In this document: positions 1 to 7,953 of the stretch, piece by piece
How positions within the stretch are numbered: position 1 is the stretch's first letter
Layout of the letters: the number at the start of each line of letters is the position of its first letter
NCBI RefSeq assembly: GCF_035609205.1
Contig: NZ_CP141184.1
Location: forward strand, 1-64,000
DNA length: 64,000 bases
Reading direction: 5' to 3'
Origin: Hymenobacter sp. GOD-10R
GTDB taxonomy: Bacteria; Bacteroidota; Bacteroidia; Cytophagales; Hymenobacteraceae
Position numbers and translations under genes: made by a program
The notes under the pieces: generated by a model
Told to the model about the DNA's origin: nothing
Databases searched by the model: none
The model's input: only the letters and a program-made list of their open reading frames with translations

Positions 1-69
1 ATCCATAAATATCTGGATGCTATTCACCTAGAGTCGATCAACCGCCAAAACCGCGTGATGAACGGATAA
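1..69 (+). CDS. C-terminal end of an unknown protein (partial)
   Basis: Frame 1 is open from the window edge to a TAA at 67-69 and encodes 22 residues ending NRQNRVMNG. The stop is followed at once by a long palindrome and a strong terminator, which fits the end of a real transcription unit. The fragment is too short to assign a family. A chance open frame is possible, but its position before the terminator favours a gene. Confidence 0.4.
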   Translation: MHKYLDAIHLESINRQNRVMNG

Positions 70-70
70 T

Positions 71-118
71 TTAATTCTTCTCGCAGCTAAGTAATTACTT
101 ACCTGCGAGAAGAATTAA
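71..118. repeat. 48-bp near-perfect palindrome
   Basis: Positions 71-86 are the exact reverse complement of 103-118, and 88-101 is itself a perfect palindrome. The whole 48 bp folds on itself with a single C/C mismatch (87 against 102). There is no T tract on either side, so it is not a typical intrinsic terminator. It could be a REP-like element or a DNA-level cruciform. Confidence 0.75.
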
Positions 119-121
119 CAA

Positions 122-163
122 AAACAAAAAGCCTCCTGCATCACAGCAGGAGGCTTTTTGTTT
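122..163. terminator. bidirectional Rho-independent terminator
   Basis: An 18-bp perfect stem (122-139 with 146-163) closes a 6-nt loop. The stem has a GC-rich core and A/T-rich ends, so it gives a T tract on both strands. It lies between the + strand gene ending at 69 and the - strand gene ending at 169, so it can serve both. Confidence 0.9.
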
Positions 164-168
164 CATAA

Positions 169-459
169 TCAGTTAGAAACTACTGGCCGGTCGCTGTGGC
201 CTAACGGTCGATCCGGCGCAATTCGGTCGCGCACCAGTTGCTTCAACTCCTTTGACTCGGGAAAGCGGCTAGCTTCTTTACGGGAGAAAATCAGTTCCTC
301 GTTCAGCCGCACCTCGAAGATACCGCCTGTGCCTGGTACTAGGGCTACTTCGCCTAGCTCCGTGTCGAAGGTGGTCAGCAGCTCTTGCGCCATCCAGGCG
401 GCGCGCAGCAGCCAGCGGCATTGGGTGCAATACGTTATTTCGACGCGAGGCGTAGGCAT
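169..459 (-). CDS. SelT/SelW/SelH-family (Rdx) thioredoxin-like protein
   Basis: This 96-aa protein has the Rdx-family layout: a beta strand (VEITYC) leading into CTQC at residues 11-14, then helix RWLLRAAWMAQELL, and a later GTGGIFEV strand. In selenoprotein relatives the second Cys may be selenocysteine; here both are ordinary Cys. The family is thought to act as small cytosolic redox proteins, but substrates are unknown. No signal peptide is present. It is the last gene before the terminator at 122-163 and lies 29 nt downstream of a TPR gene on the same strand, so the two may be co-transcribed. Confidence 0.85.
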   Translation of the reverse strand: MPTPRVEITYCTQCRWLLRAAWMAQELLTTFDTELGEVALVPGTGGIFEVRLNEELIFSRKEASRFPESKELKQLVRDRIAPDRPLGHSDRPVVSN

Positions 460-488
460 TGACAGATGCTTTGAGTAAGGAGGATAAG

Positions 489-1484
489 TTATTGCTTATC
501 AGTGCTTTTGTCTTTGTTCTCAGGCTTCGCTGCTTCTGGCGCGGGCTTGGGCGCATCAGCAGGCGCTGGACTAGTAACAGGCTTAGTTGCCGTTGAGTCC
601 TTGGGAGCCGCTTTCAAATCAGGTTTCTTGGTGGAATTCCTGGCTGATGGCGATTTGGGCCGTGAGCCGATTTTGGTGCTGCGGGCGTTGGGCTTACTAG
701 CCGTTTTCACCCCGATGCCTTTAATGCGGTCCTCAATTTCACTGAGTAGAAATTCAGCGTCCGACTTGGGTTGTTCATCTTGGAACTGGTCGCGGGCCAA
801 GATGGCTTGTTCGCGGGCTTTGTCGTACTGCTTCAGCTCTAGGTACACGAAGGCCAGGTTGAGGTGCGTGGGCGGAAAGTCTTTGCGCAAGTCGATAGAG
901 TGCAGAAACGGCGCTACGCTTTGCTTGAACTGACCTAGGCGCTGATAGGCGTAGCCCACAGCGAAGTAAGAGTAATAATCACCGTACCCGTTATCATGGG
1001 CTACCGCGTAGTGCTTGATAATGAGCGGAAAAAGGTCGTCTTCGAGGATGCTTTTTTCGGCACAATCGCACTGTTGAAGGCTGAAGTAGTAGTCCCCTAG
1101 GCCACGGTCGAGCTTGTAGTTCTTGGGGTAGCGGCGCTTCAACGAATCGAGGGCGCGGCCCACTCGAAAGCGGTAGATAGTGCCCCCAACGCCTTCTTTG
1201 TAGCGGTTATCGTCCAGCGTTTCCAGGATGGGTAAGTCCTTGAACGTGAAGGTGTGATACTCCCGCGTGCCGATGCTGTAGTTGAGGGCGTATTCTTCTT
1301 TCTTCAGCACGACGGCTAGCTTGGTATTGTGGGGGTCGTATTCCTGAAGAATCCGGAAGGCAGTATCGTATTTTTTCTGCGCGACCAAGTCATCAGCTCT
1401 GTGCAGCACAGCCATGTTGGTCTGGGCGTAAGCAGTGCTGGTCAGAAGCAGACAAGCGGCAAGAATGCGTAGAAGAAAGCGCAT
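489..1484 (-). CDS. exported tetratricopeptide-repeat protein
   Basis: This 331-aa protein starts with a clear signal peptide (LAACLLLTSTAYAQ, cleavage near residue 21). TPR-like helices are visible around residues 25-60 and 165-235 (AVGYAYQRLGQFKQSV and LAFVYLELKQYDKA). A Lys/Pro/Ala/Ser-rich tail follows from about residue 255 to the end and is probably disordered. TPRs mediate protein-protein contacts, so a periplasmic scaffold role is likely, but no partner is evident. The start is chosen because it begins the signal peptide. Downstream, the Rdx-family gene follows closely on the same strand. Confidence 0.8.
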   Translation of the reverse strand: MRFLLRILAACLLLTSTAYAQTNMAVLHRADDLVAQKKYDTAFRILQEYDPHNTKLAVVLKKEEYALNYSIGTREYHTFTFKDLPILETLDDNRYKEGVGGTIYRFRVGRALDSLKRRYPKNYKLDRGLGDYYFSLQQCDCAEKSILEDDLFPLIIKHYAVAHDNGYGDYYSYFAVGYAYQRLGQFKQSVAPFLHSIDLRKDFPPTHLNLAFVYLELKQYDKAREQAILARDQFQDEQPKSDAEFLLSEIEDRIKGIGVKTASKPNARSTKIGSRPKSPSARNSTKKPDLKAAPKDSTATKPVTSPAPADAPKPAPEAAKPENKDKSTDKQ

Positions 1485-1720
1485 GGAAAAAAGAAAGGCA
1501 AGAAAAATGCGTGATAAGCAATGCTCCCGAAGCTACAGATAAAGGAATAAACCTAGCAGGCTAGGTTCATAGTAGGTGAGAATTATCCCCGAACGTTGAA
1601 GACAATAGAATGCTTGTCCTTTAACGAAGCAACCCCGAAAAATACTACGGATTTTGTATCATGTACGGCGCATAGCTCGCGCAAGATCTAACCAATTCTT
1701 CTTTTCCGCCCGCCCCATCC

Positions 1721-3094
1721 ATGCTCTTTTATACCCTCATGAAGCCGGTAGCGCAGCTTGCGCTACGTATCTTTTTCCATCGTTTGGAAGTGCGGCACCG
1801 TGAGCGACTGCAACTACCCGGCCCGTTGCTACTAACGGCCAACCACCCCAATACGCTCATGGATCCGCTGGTCGTGGCCATTCACCGGCGTGACCCTGTT
1901 GCTTTTCTGGCTAAGAGCACTTTCTTCCAGAATCCTATTCTGCGCCGCATCATGACCTCTGGCAACTCCATTCCTATCTACCGGCGGCAGGATGTGGATA
2001 AAAATAGCAGCGTAACACCCGCCGAGCTGGCACAGCGTAATGAAGCTGCTTTCAGCCGCAGCTACGATTACCTAGATCAGGGAGGAACCGTGATGATCTT
2101 TCCGGAAGGCACTAGTATCTCCGAGAGGCGCTTGCAGCCGCTAAAAACCGGGGCTGCTCGCATTGCACTCGGGGCCGAAGCCCGGCAAAACTTCAAGCTA
2201 GGTTTGCGCATCTTGCCCGTGGGTATCAATTACTTCGACCCCACGCGTTTTCGCTCCGATGTGCTCGTGAACGTGGCGCCGCCCATTGTAGTAGCCGATT
2301 ACGCTGCTGCCTACTACCAAAATCCCGAGCAGGCGGCCGATGCGCTGACCGAAGAAATCCGGCTGCGCTTGGAGCGCCACCTAGTTATCACGCGAGATGC
2401 GGCCGAAGATGAGCTGGTGCAGCAAGTAGAAGATACCTTCACCAACCACCTCATTGCCGACGATGAAGAAACGCTGTACGACAACTTTCAGCTTAGTCGT
2501 ACGCTACTGGAGGCCGTGGCTTTCTTTGAAAAGCATGACCACGAGCGCCTCAACCAAGTGCGTAGTCGGCTCGCAACCTACCTGCTCGACCTAGACCGGC
2601 TGCGCCTTACCGACGCCGCGCTAGAGCCAAGCAGCAAAGAAGGACGCTTAGCGCGGGCTGTTCGTACCATCTTGAAGCTGACCCTAGGAGCACCCGTCTG
2701 GATTTACGGAGTCATTAACAACTACATACCGTACATTCTGCCCTCTCTGGTGGCGAAGCGTGCCACCCAGGACGTAGCGTTCGTCGCCCCGATTATGCTC
2801 GTCATCGGCATGCTTACGTTTCCGCTGAGCTATGCCGCCCAAACAGCGTTGGTTCATCATTTCACCCACGATTGGCGCTGGTCGGCGCTTTATCTGGTGA
2901 GCTTGCCTTTCGCTGGGTTCTACGCGCTTAGCTATTGGAACAGCCTGGAAGCTAGGGTACGGCGCTTGCGGGCTTGGACCTTATTTCGGCAGCAACCGGC
3001 GGTGGCCGCCAATTTATTGCAACAACGAACTGCCATTTTGCGCCTACTCGATGAGGCGCGTACTGCTTACTTAAAAGCCACAAGCGAGGTGTAG
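1721..3094 (+). CDS. PlsC-type phospholipid/glycerolipid acyltransferase
   Basis: This 457-aa protein carries acyltransferase motif I as NHPNTLMDP (His and Asp separated by five residues, as in the HPNSFLD subgroup). It also has FPEGTSISERRLQPLKTG, matching the glycerophosphate-binding EGTS motif around residue 130. Two or three hydrophobic segments near residues 325-405 anchor it in the inner membrane. Such enzymes transfer an acyl chain from acyl-CoA or acyl-ACP to glycerol-3-phosphate or lysophosphatidate. At 457 aa it is longer than classic PlsC (about 240 aa) because of a C-terminal membrane and helical region. The exact acceptor cannot be read from sequence. Confidence 0.85.
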   Translation: MLFYTLMKPVAQLALRIFFHRLEVRHRERLQLPGPLLLTANHPNTLMDPLVVAIHRRDPVAFLAKSTFFQNPILRRIMTSGNSIPIYRRQDVDKNSSVTPAELAQRNEAAFSRSYDYLDQGGTVMIFPEGTSISERRLQPLKTGAARIALGAEARQNFKLGLRILPVGINYFDPTRFRSDVLVNVAPPIVVADYAAAYYQNPEQAADALTEEIRLRLERHLVITRDAAEDELVQQVEDTFTNHLIADDEETLYDNFQLSRTLLEAVAFFEKHDHERLNQVRSRLATYLLDLDRLRLTDAALEPSSKEGRLARAVRTILKLTLGAPVWIYGVINNYIPYILPSLVAKRATQDVAFVAPIMLVIGMLTFPLSYAAQTALVHHFTHDWRWSALYLVSLPFAGFYALSYWNSLEARVRRLRAWTLFRQQPAVAANLLQQRTAILRLLDEARTAYLKATSEV

Positions 3095-3123
3095 AAACCC
3101 GCCATGCTGCGTTTTGACTACGG

Positions 3124-3738
3124 TCAACGCCCACCTGCCTTCAGACCTAGGCCTAGCGTTAAGATTTCGCCTAAGCCCAAGGACTTGTTCGTGAGCTTGC
3201 TGACTAGGTGCAAGTCGTTGGTGCTGAGCTCCCCGTAGAAGGTTGTGCGCCGCGGAAAGACGTTTAAGTCACTGGCCGAAGCCTCGTGCGTAATCCGGGC
3301 TCCAACCAGGGCTCCCACTCGCACCGCCGGCGACCACCAATAGTATCCTTTCGGATAACGGCCCGCTGATTTGTTAGTCAGAAAGAACTGGTCACCAGTG
3401 GTGTAGTTGATGAATCCTCCCACTGATACAGGGCTTACCTGCCAACCATTTTGCAGGCTAGGGGAGTAGGGGGTGTAGGTTGTTTTGAAGGTAAAAATGG
3501 CCATGGCGCACCCACCAATTGAGGGAGGTACGTAGCCGATTAACACCTCTGGCTCTAGCTTCTGATTCGCCAACCAACAGCCCCCGCCCACAGCCACTAA
3601 CCCCTGCCCACCTCCGATCTGCACGGTTAGGAAGAAAGGGCCGTGCCGGTTGGGCGTGGGGTCGTTCTGTGCGTAAGCCACCGGGCCTAGCAGCAACAGC
3701 AAGATAACTAGTGCGTTAAAGTGCGGGCGCATAGGCAA
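3124..3738 (-). CDS. small exported protein, cassette copy 1 (unknown function)
   Basis: This 204-aa protein has a signal peptide (LVILLLLLGPVAYAQ) and a body rich in Gly and aromatic residues with alternating strands. It ends LTLGLGLKAGGR, suggesting a small outer-membrane beta-barrel or related fold. It is paralogous to the 4673-5278 product: both share GYVP, F.FK..Y(T/S)P, INYT, YYWW and ILTLGLG in the same order. Its start overlaps the end of the upstream phosphoesterase gene by 23 nt, so translation is probably coupled. ATG at 3732 is an alternative start. No known family was recognised. Confidence 0.75.
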   Translation of the reverse strand: MPMRPHFNALVILLLLLGPVAYAQNDPTPNRHGPFFLTVQIGGGQGLVAVGGGCWLANQKLEPEVLIGYVPPSIGGCAMAIFTFKTTYTPYSPSLQNGWQVSPVSVGGFINYTTGDQFFLTNKSAGRYPKGYYWWSPAVRVGALVGARITHEASASDLNVFPRRTTFYGELSTNDLHLVSKLTNKSLGLGEILTLGLGLKAGGR

Positions 3739-4564
3739 CGGTTTCGAGGTTGAACTGCCGCCGGCCCCACACCGACAAGACGGTGTAACGTCGCTTCCTA
3801 AAATTATACGCCGTCAGATAAGGCACGCCGTCGTGGAAGGGCTGCCCATTGGTGAAGCGGTGAATGTGACCGGCTAGGTGAAAAACTAATTGGCTACTAC
3901 CCCGGATGGTACGGGCGTAGGCCAGCGCCAGCGCTGGATCAAAATCTTCATCGGTGGGCGGCACGTGGCACAGCACAATGCTGCGGCGCGAGTTGGCCGT
4001 GTCGGCGAGCTGCTGGCCTAGCCAACCTAGGTTGGGTACTTGGCCTTGAAAGCCATGTTCGCGGCCATTAGTATCCAGGCAGATAAACTTGGTGCCGCCG
4101 TATACAAAGGAGTAGTTCAGGGGCCCAAAAACGCTCTGGTATACGGCCCGCCCGTTGCCCACTTGGTCATGGTTGCCGATGACGGTGAGATACGGCACAT
4201 TGAGCTTGCGCAGGCGGTGATGAACCCAGCGCATTTCGCGCACCAAGCCAAAATCGGAGATGTCGCCAGCAATGATTACAAAGTCGATGTTGCGCTGCTT
4301 GTTGACGCTTGCTACGAAGTCTTCCGCTTCGTCGTAGAAGCGCTGACAATCGCCCACAAACACAAAACGCAGCGTGTCGTTGGCCGACTTCGGGCGGCTC
4401 GTCAGACGAACGAGGTTCTGGGTGGTGAGCTGCTGTTCAGCGGCTGGCACATAGGTTTGATTAGGACTAAATTCCAACAAGCCGCAACTACTCAGAGAAC
4501 AAACCACCAGTGCGCAGCCTGTCCGCCTCCAACTCCCTAGCTGCCTGCGTAGTAATGTCTTCAT
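3716..4564 (-). CDS. calcineurin-like metallophosphoesterase lipoprotein, copy 1
   Basis: This 282-aa protein has a lipoprotein signal ending LSSC (Cys27). The metallophosphoesterase motifs are D72-C-Q74 (a DxQ variant of DxH), GD at 100-101, GNHD at 130-133, His200 (CHVPP) and GHIH at 232-235. The fold hydrolyses phosphomono- or diesters with two metal ions. The substrate is unknown. The lipid anchor places it in the periplasm or at the outer membrane. It is the upstream gene of a pair with the small exported protein at 3124-3738. The whole pair is duplicated at 4673-6127. Confidence 0.85.
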   Translation of the reverse strand: MKTLLRRQLGSWRRTGCALVVCSLSSCGLLEFSPNQTYVPAAEQQLTTQNLVRLTSRPKSANDTLRFVFVGDCQRFYDEAEDFVASVNKQRNIDFVIIAGDISDFGLVREMRWVHHRLRKLNVPYLTVIGNHDQVGNGRAVYQSVFGPLNYSFVYGGTKFICLDTNGREHGFQGQVPNLGWLGQQLADTANSRRSIVLCHVPPTDEDFDPALALAYARTIRGSSQLVFHLAGHIHRFTNGQPFHDGVPYLTAYNFRKRRYTVLSVWGRRQFNLETVAYAPAL

Positions 4565-4672
4565 GTTGATCGTGATGCCATGCGCTCACAGTATCCAACT
4601 TCCACTACTAGCGCAATGTTTAATACTGCAAACGGCAGCAAGATGTTCTGTTCAGTAGCGCGCCTCGCTTAG

Positions 4673-5278
4673 TTAGAAATCGAGCTTTATTCCCAAGCCC
4701 AGCGTCAGGATCTTACCTAGGGCTAGCCCCTTGGTGTTGGTGAGCAAGCTGACAAAGTACAGATCGTTGGTACCTAGCTCGTAGTAGAGGGAAGCCACAC
4801 GTTTCCGGCCGGCGGGGGTGTCAAACGCGTAGCCTACGCGCCCACCCACAAAGGCCCCCAGTCGCACCGTCGACCCCCACCAGTAGTAGTTCTTATAGGA
4901 GTACTTGTCGTCGCGGGAGCGGTTTAGCATCTGCGACGGCGTGTAGTTGATCAGCGCCCCCACCGACAGCGGCCTGATCTGCCAACGGCTTGCGACGGGC
5001 AGCGTAAAGGGTGAGTAAGTGTCCTTCAACGTGAAAATGCCGAAAGCTCGGTCGCCCGTGTACCGGCCCGGTACGTAGCCGACTAGTACATCGGTATCGA
5101 ACCGACGGTGTACCCCTAGCGCATAACCCACACCACCCGCCACCATCCCGATGCCACCGGCTGTTTGCAGTACGACGTGCTCTGGCACGTACCAGGGCCG
5201 GTTGTTAGGTTCGGCAACCTGGGCTTGGCTTTGCAAGAAGAGCAACAACCCACTTAGCGTCAGTAGAAAACGGTGCAT
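4673..5278 (-). CDS. small exported protein, cassette copy 2 (unknown function)
   Basis: This 201-aa protein has a signal peptide ending near SQAQ (residue 19). A beta-rich body contains GYVPGRYTG, INYTPSQM, NYYWWGSTVRLGAFVGGR and a C-terminal LTLGLGIKLDF with a final Phe, as in many outer-membrane barrels. It resembles the 3124-3738 product along its full length. It begins 3 nt after the stop of the phosphoesterase at 5282-6127, so the two are almost certainly co-translated. Function is not recognised; pairing with a surface or periplasmic phosphoesterase suggests a shared substrate or a membrane partner. Confidence 0.75.
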   Translation of the reverse strand: MHRFLLTLSGLLLFLQSQAQVAEPNNRPWYVPEHVVLQTAGGIGMVAGGVGYALGVHRRFDTDVLVGYVPGRYTGDRAFGIFTLKDTYSPFTLPVASRWQIRPLSVGALINYTPSQMLNRSRDDKYSYKNYYWWGSTVRLGAFVGGRVGYAFDTPAGRKRVASLYYELGTNDLYFVSLLTNTKGLALGKILTLGLGIKLDF

Positions 5279-5281
5279 GAC

Positions 5282-6127
5282 TTAGTAGGCTATAGCTTCG
5301 AGCTTGTAATGGGTCTTTCCCCACAATGTGAGCAGCAAATAGTGGCGCTGTTGCACACTGTAGCCACTGATGTAGGTAACGCCATCATCATACGGCTCAC
5401 TCTCACCGAACTTATCGATGTGGCCGCTGAGGTTGAAAACCAACCTAGGTGCCTGCGCCAGCGTGCGCGCAAAATTCTCCTTAAGCGCGGGATCGAAATC
5501 CTCGTTGAAGGGAGGTACGTGGCAAACGGTTACTTGCCGACGTACCTCCAGCGTATCGGCGAGCTGCTGCTGAAGCCACGGCACATTGGGCGCCTGCCCG
5601 TTGAAGGCGTACTCGCGGCCGTTAGTGTCTACCAAGATAAAGCGTGTGTCGCCGTAGGTGAAGGTGTAGTTTAGCGGTCCAAATAGCTTTTGGTAAGCAG
5701 TCCTACCATTGCCCACCAAGTCGTGGTTGCCAACAACGGTCAGGTAAGGCGCGTGCAGACCGTTGAGTTTCTCCTGTACCCAACTCATTTCCCGGCGGAG
5801 GCCGAAATCGGAAACGTCGCCGCCGAGCAAGACAAAAGCTACTCCACGCTGCTGATTGATGCTGCTCACGAGTGGGTCTAGCTCGTCGTAGTAGCGCTGC
5901 GAGTCAGTTGTGAAAACGAAGCGTAGCGTGTCACCACCGGTTGGCTTGGGCTGGGCGGCGAGCCGAGCTAGGTTTTTGTGGGTTAGATCCTGCTCAGTAG
6001 CTGTTACCCGCACATCGTTAGGGCTGAATTCGAGCAACTCACAGCTACTCAGCAGTAAGGCCGCACTACTAGCCAGAATGGTAGCCCGTAGTTTAGGAAG
6101 TAGGGTACTGATCATGGAGGAAAGCAA
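5282..6127 (-). CDS. calcineurin-like metallophosphoesterase lipoprotein, copy 2 (diverged metal site)
   Basis: This 281-aa lipoprotein has its lipobox at LSSC (Cys29) and is a paralogue of 3716-4564. Motifs are D75-S-Q77, GD at 103-104, GNHD at 133-136, His203 and GHID at 235-238. The last motif is normally GHxH; here the final His is Asp238 (codon GAT), whereas copy 1 keeps His. Together with the DxQ first motif this leaves the first metal site with two non-His ligands. The protein may use another metal, have altered activity or be inactive. Its start faces the radA gene across a 242-bp divergent region. Confidence 0.85.
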   Translation of the reverse strand: MLSSMISTLLPKLRATILASSAALLLSSCELLEFSPNDVRVTATEQDLTHKNLARLAAQPKPTGGDTLRFVFTTDSQRYYDELDPLVSSINQQRGVAFVLLGGDVSDFGLRREMSWVQEKLNGLHAPYLTVVGNHDLVGNGRTAYQKLFGPLNYTFTYGDTRFILVDTNGREYAFNGQAPNVPWLQQQLADTLEVRRQVTVCHVPPFNEDFDPALKENFARTLAQAPRLVFNLSGHIDKFGESEPYDDGVTYISGYSVQQRHYLLLTLWGKTHYKLEAIAY

Positions 6128-6369
6128 AAGACGCTTTTCTCGAAAGGGCAGCGCCTCTTACATACTGCTCAGCTAGGGTAGATGTTTAAAAAACAAGTAG
6201 CGTCGCAGCAAGGTGCGGCGATGTTCGTCTCCGAAAAGCAAGGCAGTACCGCCCGCTAAAGACCATAATCTTTGGAAAGTAGAAAAGGCGCTTCTGCCCG
6301 TAAAAAATCTATTTTTCACCAAACTTTCCGCTCCGGTTGAGCATTATATCTTTTTACCCTAGTTCCTGA

Positions 6370-7755
6370 ATGGCGAAGCTAAAAACCCTTTATTTCTGTC
6401 AGAATTGCGGTGCTCAGTCCGCCAAATGGATTGGTCGTTGCCCGAGTTGCGGTGAGTGGAATACCTACGTGGAGGAAGTGGTGCAAAAGGAAGACACCAA
6501 AGCCACTGGCTCTTGGAAGCCACCGACTTCGTCGCCTGGCACCAGCACCGCGGCTAAGCCCCGCATCATCACCGATATTCACTACGAAGAAGAAGCTCGC
6601 TTTGACACGAACGACGGGGAGCTAAACCGCGTGCTAGGTGGTGGCCTTGTACCGGGTTCCCTGGTACTTATCGGTGGCGAGCCGGGTATTGGCAAAAGTA
6701 CCCTGATGCTGCAGATTGCCATGGCCTTACGCCAGCTCAAAGTGCTCTACATCTCGGGCGAGGAAAGCGAGCAGCAAATCAAGATGCGCGCCGAGCGCCT
6801 GGGCGACCAGCACCCAAGCTGCTACATCCTGACTGAGACGAATACTCAGAATATCTTCAAGCAGATCGATCAACTCCAACCCAACGTGGTCATCGTCGAC
6901 TCCATCCAGACGCTGCAGTCGGGGCTGGTAGAGTCCGGGGCGGGGTCGGTGTCGCAGGTGCGCGAATGCACCGCCGAGTTGCTGAAGTACGCCAAAGAAA
7001 CGAGCGTACCGGTACTGCTCATTGGGCACATCACCAAAGACGGCTCTATCGCGGGTCCTAAAATTCTGGAACACATGGTAGATACCGTGTTGCAGTTTGA
7101 GGGCGACCGACATCTGAGCTACCGCATTCTGCGCACTATCAAGAACCGCTTTGGCTCTACGGCCGAGCTAGGTATTTATGAAATGCAAGGCTCCGGCTTG
7201 CGCCAAGTGTCGAACCCCTCAGAGATTCTGTTGTCCCAGCGGGCCGAAACACTGAGCGGAATGGCCATCGGGGCAACGCTTGAAGGCAACCGGCCGCTAC
7301 TGGTGGAAGTACAAGCCCTCGTGACCCCCGCTACGTATGGTACGCCGCAGCGCAGCAGTACCGGTTTCGACTCAAAGCGCCTGAACATGCTACTCGCTGT
7401 ACTAGAAAAGCGTAGCGGATTGCGCTTAGGTCAGCATGACGTGTTCTTGAACATTGCTGGTGGGTTGCGGCTCGAAGATCCTGCCCTCGACCTAGCGGTG
7501 TGCGCCGCGGTGGTGTCGTCCCTCAACGACTTGCCTTTGTCGGCCGATGTGTGTTTGGCGGCAGAAGTGGGCTTAAGTGGAGAGATTCGTGCCGTAAGCC
7601 GCCTTGATCAGCGCTTGTCGGAAGCCGAAAAGCTTGGATTTCAAGAAATGTACATTTCACAGTTTAACGCCCGCGGTCTGGATTTAGGCCGGTACGGTAT
7701 TCGCGTACATCCTCTGGGCCGACTAGACGAAGTATTAAGCGGAATCTTCGGCTAA
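6370..7755 (+). CDS. radA: DNA repair protein RadA
   Basis: This 461-aa protein has the full RadA layout. An N-terminal zinc finger has Cys10, Cys13, Cys24 and Cys27. A RecA-like ATPase has Walker A GEPGIGKST (103-111), the RadA-specific KNRFG motif at 258-262, and a C-terminal Lon-protease-like domain. RadA is a cytosolic ATPase that promotes branch migration and processing of recombination intermediates. Length is normal for the family. The upstream region holds TATCTTTT (6347-6354), a plausible -7 element. The gene stands alone, divergent from the phosphoesterase cassette. Confidence 0.97.
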   Translation: MAKLKTLYFCQNCGAQSAKWIGRCPSCGEWNTYVEEVVQKEDTKATGSWKPPTSSPGTSTAAKPRIITDIHYEEEARFDTNDGELNRVLGGGLVPGSLVLIGGEPGIGKSTLMLQIAMALRQLKVLYISGEESEQQIKMRAERLGDQHPSCYILTETNTQNIFKQIDQLQPNVVIVDSIQTLQSGLVESGAGSVSQVRECTAELLKYAKETSVPVLLIGHITKDGSIAGPKILEHMVDTVLQFEGDRHLSYRILRTIKNRFGSTAELGIYEMQGSGLRQVSNPSEILLSQRAETLSGMAIGATLEGNRPLLVEVQALVTPATYGTPQRSSTGFDSKRLNMLLAVLEKRSGLRLGQHDVFLNIAGGLRLEDPALDLAVCAAVVSSLNDLPLSADVCLAAEVGLSGEIRAVSRLDQRLSEAEKLGFQEMYISQFNARGLDLGRYGIRVHPLGRLDEVLSGIFG

Positions 7756-7953
7756 GCAGCAATTACAAAATTCTGGCAGGGTAGCTGCATACGAAAAAAG
7801 AACTTCTTCGGATTGTACTTTCTTGATTTGGAAGAATTATCTTGCCGTGCTGAATTGTCTTTTACCTAGAAAATTGGCTTTCACTCATAAAAAACCAGAT
7901 TATCAGGAGAATGATAACTCAGCAGCTTTATAAAATTAGATTATCCTTTTACA

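Larger units (their letters stand above)
3124..6127 (-). repeat. tandem duplication of a two-gene cassette
   Basis: Two head-to-tail copies of [phosphoesterase lipoprotein, small exported protein] occupy 3716-4564 plus 3124-3738 and 5282-6127 plus 4673-5278. Gene order, gene lengths (282/281 and 204/201 aa) and motif order are conserved, while protein identity is only moderate by eye. The duplication is therefore old rather than recent. Confidence 0.85.
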
